Assembly (NCBI GenBank): GCA_902563835.1
Contig: CACEZB010000003.1
Span: forward strand, 35,921-99,920
Length of the DNA stretch: 64,000 nt
Direction: 5' to 3'
From: an uncultured SAR86 cluster bacterium
GTDB taxonomy: Bacteria; Pseudomonadota; Gammaproteobacteria; Magnimaribacterales; D2472
Shown: piece by piece, positions 61,896-64,000 of the stretch
Numbering within the stretch: position 1 is the stretch's first letter
How the letters are laid out: the number at the start of each line of letters is the position of its first letter
Notes under the pieces: generated by a model
What the model was told of the DNA's origin: nothing
Seen by the model: the letters and a program-made list of their open reading frames with translations, nothing else
The model's database searches: none
Program-made: the position numbers and the translations under genes

Positions 61896-63619
61896 TTGGG
61901 TTGAATTGCTACTGCCGCGTTTGGTCTTCTTAGATCAGCATATCCATAATTAATGCCATTAATAATATGAATGCTTTGCGTGCTTCCCATTGTATGTTCA
62001 GGAGTAACCTTGTGCCCTATTATTTTTAAACCTCTTACAGTATCTGAGCTTAATGTCCTTTCATACGAGATACCCGTATTAGGCCAGTCTTTATGTACTC
62101 TAGGTGACATTGTTGCATCTCCAATATTTAGATCAAAATCAATAACACCAGTTATAACTCGTAATACTGCAGCAGGTATATGAGTACCTCCTGGAGAGCC
62201 TGTTACTAACATTAGTTTATTTTCTTTATTAAATACCATTGTTGGAGCCATTGTGCTCATTGGTTTTTTTCCTGGCTCAAACTTATTTCCAGTACTTGCA
62301 GAGCGCCCTTTCTCATTTTTATCACCATATCTATAGGCAAAGTTATTCATTTGATTATTCATTAAGATTCCTGTTCCAGGGATGGTTACACCCGAGCCGA
62401 AAGAATAGCCTAAGGTATATGTATTTGAGACAGCATTCCCTTCACTATCAATTATAGAGTAATGAGTTGTATCTCTGCTTTCTTTTACATAGTCAAGCTT
62501 CTTAACTACAGTTGATTTTGATGCTTTTTTTACATTAATTGTTTCAGCTAATTCTTTAGTTCTTTCTTTTGATAATAAATCTTTAATAGGAACATTAAAA
62601 TATTTAGGATCACCAACAAAATGTGATCTATTATTGTGACCTCTTCTTTCAGCTTCTGCTAACAAATGATATGTAATGGTAGAATCACTCTGGAGCTCCC
62701 CCAAGCCAAAGTAACTCAGAATATTTAATGCAGTTAATAAGGTAATTCCACCACCTGATGGAGGACCAGCAGTAAAAACTAGGTTACCTCTATATGCTGT
62801 GGAAATAGGATCACCAAAGGATGCTTTATATGAACTAAAATCTTCTAAAGAAAATAAACCATTATTTGCATTCATGGCCTCTACCATAAGAGTAGCAATT
62901 TCACCCTTATAAAAACCATCCATTCCCTGATCCGCAATAAGACTAAAAGTTTTAGCTAAATCAGGTCTCTTTAATATTGAGTTTTCCGCAACTGCTTTAT
63001 TATTTTTAAAATATATTCTAAAAGACTCAGGGTCTTCTCTTAACTGAGGAGTTTCTTCAATTACTTTATTGAGATCATATGAAACTTTTATACCTTCAGA
63101 GGCTTGTTTAATTACAGGTTCTAATACTTCTTTTAAAGATAATTTACCAAAATTTTTATGAGCTTCTAGAAGACCAGCTACAGTTCCTGGAACTGCAGGA
63201 GCTTTATATCCATATCTAGTTTTATCAAACATATCATCAGTAAAATCTTTTGGATTAAATTTTTTATTCTTTGCTAAATCAAAAATTTTTGTTATCGATG
63301 AATTTAATGGTGATTTACTTCTATAATCTATATAAAAAATCTCATCTTTTTCTTTTATATAAACCAACATAAAACCGCCTCCACCTAAGTTACCAGCCCT
63401 AGGTAAAGTAACTGCAAGCGAGAACCCAACAGCAACCGCAGCATCAACTGCATTTCCTCCTTTATTTAAAATTTCTACTCCTATATCTGAGGATAAATAA
63501 TTCTGTGAAACCACCATGCCAGATCTACCTTCTACAGGATGATATGGTGATAAGTAATCTATATAACTTTGTTGAGCGTTAACAAAATTTACAATAAAAA
63601 TTAATAATAATTTTTTCAT
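61892..63619 (-). CDS. ggt: Gamma-glutamyltransferase
   Basis: GGT cleaves the gamma-glutamyl bond of glutathione and similar compounds in the periplasm. The 575-residue precursor has a signal peptide (KKLLLIFIVNFVNA), NKGGNAVDAAVAVGFSLAVTLPRAGNLGGGGFML in the large subunit and TTHYSIIDSEGNAVSNTYTLGYSFGSGV at the autocleavage site, with nucleophile Thr384. ASTGNKFEPGKKPMSTMAPTMVF and LVTGSPGGTHIPAAV complete the small subunit. It overlaps the DASS-type carrier by one base, so both lie in one transcript. Its product glutamate could be used for the cell or imported. Confidence 0.96.
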   Translation of the reverse strand: MKKLLLIFIVNFVNAQQSYIDYLSPYHPVEGRSGMVVSQNYLSSDIGVEILNKGGNAVDAAVAVGFSLAVTLPRAGNLGGGGFMLVYIKEKDEIFYIDYRSKSPLNSSITKIFDLAKNKKFNPKDFTDDMFDKTRYGYKAPAVPGTVAGLLEAHKNFGKLSLKEVLEPVIKQASEGIKVSYDLNKVIEETPQLREDPESFRIYFKNNKAVAENSILKRPDLAKTFSLIADQGMDGFYKGEIATLMVEAMNANNGLFSLEDFSSYKASFGDPISTAYRGNLVFTAGPPSGGGITLLTALNILSYFGLGELQSDSTITYHLLAEAERRGHNNRSHFVGDPKYFNVPIKDLLSKERTKELAETINVKKASKSTVVKKLDYVKESRDTTHYSIIDSEGNAVSNTYTLGYSFGSGVTIPGTGILMNNQMNNFAYRYGDKNEKGRSASTGNKFEPGKKPMSTMAPTMVFNKENKLMLVTGSPGGTHIPAAVLRVITGVIDFDLNIGDATMSPRVHKDWPNTGISYERTLSSDTVRGLKIIGHKVTPEHTMGSTQSIHIINGINYGYADLRRPNAAVAIQPN

Positions 63620-64000
63620 TAAAATATTATAGGTGCTAAAAAGTACGCAAATAATGTTACTACAAATATTCCAACTATATTTAAGGCAAACCCTGCCCGC
63701 ATCATTGTTGAAATAGTAAATTTACCAGAGCCATAAACAATAGCATTTGGAGGGGTGGCAACTGGTAACATAAATGCACAACTGGCTGCTAGGCATACTG
63801 GTATAGTTAAAGCTACAGGAACAATTCCTATAGCAATAGCGACTGCTGCAAAAACTGGTAAGAAAGTAGCGGTTGTTGCGACGTTGCTAGTCATCTCAGT
63901 TAGGAAAATAATCATTGTAGCTACGGCAAGTATCAATACTATAGAAGGAACATTTTCTAAAATAGTTAATCCCTCTCCAATCCATAATCCCAAACCTGTT
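63619..64000 (-). CDS. DASS/SLC13-type sodium:anion symporter, 3' part
   Basis: The C-terminal 126 or so residues of an inner-membrane divalent-anion:sodium carrier. MTSNVATTATFLPVFAAVA and CAFMLPVATPPNAIVYGSGKFTISTMMRAGFALNIVGI are the SLC13 signature region. The frame is open to the right edge, so the TTG near 63993 is not a real start. It precedes ggt with one base of overlap. Cargo is probably a dicarboxylate, but sulfate is also found in the family. Confidence 0.9.
   Translation of the reverse strand, partial: TGLGLWIGEGLTILENVPSIVLILAVATMIIFLTEMTSNVATTATFLPVFAAVAIAIGIVPVALTIPVCLAASCAFMLPVATPPNAIVYGSGKFTISTMMRAGFALNIVGIFVVTLFAYFLAPIIF

Overview
The window looks like the chromosome of an AT-rich (by eye near 30% G+C, not computed), streamlined marine gammaproteobacterium. 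The gene set (NhaB, DusA, RNase T, Grx4, MlaA, the divergent mrp/metG pair, long-form QueF, TatD, Tdk) is gammaproteobacterial. Very short or overlapping gene junctions, two large TonB-dependent receptors and secreted peptidases recall SAR86-type bacteria. That placement is an inference, not a measurement. Nearly every base is coding; the only non-coding stretches above about 200 bases hold tRNAs, terminators, a probable structured leader RNA or divergent promoters. No insertion sequence, prophage or CRISPR array was seen.

Layout. 1-9568: housekeeping genes (NhaB end, dusA, mlaA, mrp, metG, ferredoxin-NADP reductase, RNase T, then a reverse operon of a Trp-rich unknown protein, a CofE-like F420-0 ligase, pdxJ and grxD, then a Trm112-like protein). 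9574-14667: two closely similar tRNA-Arg genes in direct orientation bracket a four-gene reverse operon (DUF3604 protein, parvulin-type isomerase, HupE/UreJ-like membrane protein, metallo-beta-lactamase-fold hydrolase). 14669-17534: rhodanese and an EamA exporter behind a terminator-containing leader, a 72-residue gene under a near-perfect LexA box, a membrane protein/HTH pair and tRNA-Ser. 17547-24215: a seven-gene reverse run (thioesterase, MoxR, VWA protein, NCS2-like permease, YadGH-type ABC exporter, QueF). 24270-33135: TatD, then a lipid-related run (HPP protein, BolA, MMPL exporter, alpha-methylacyl-CoA racemase, secreted unknown) and glycosyltransferases.

32035-41070 is a ten-gene reverse run that joins an extended TonB energising complex (DUF3450 protein, TtpC-like ExbB, ExbB, ExbD, TonB, TPR protein) to a MacAB-like exporter and a glycosyltransferase. 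A TonB-dependent receptor lies just upstream behind a terminator, divergent from a secreted S9 peptidase; together they suggest uptake of peptides or other polymers. 46494-51099 holds acyl-CoA dehydrogenase, an Smr-like mini-protein, Tdk, an NADPH oxidoreductase, PhzF and a secreted SGNH hydrolase.

51138-54318 is a compact restriction-modification operon with one nuclease gene and two different m5C methyltransferases, next to tRNA-Ala. 54726-64000 holds a second TonB-dependent receptor, then fabI, a methyltransferase, a thiolase-like protein and a secreted M20 amidohydrolase on the + strand, and gamma-glutamyltransferase with the end of a DASS-type carrier on the - strand.

The least explained signals are the LexA-controlled, apparently leaderless 72-residue gene whose C-terminus resembles a sliding-clamp binding motif, and the structured, GGA-rich leader or small RNA ending in a terminator directly before the EamA gene.
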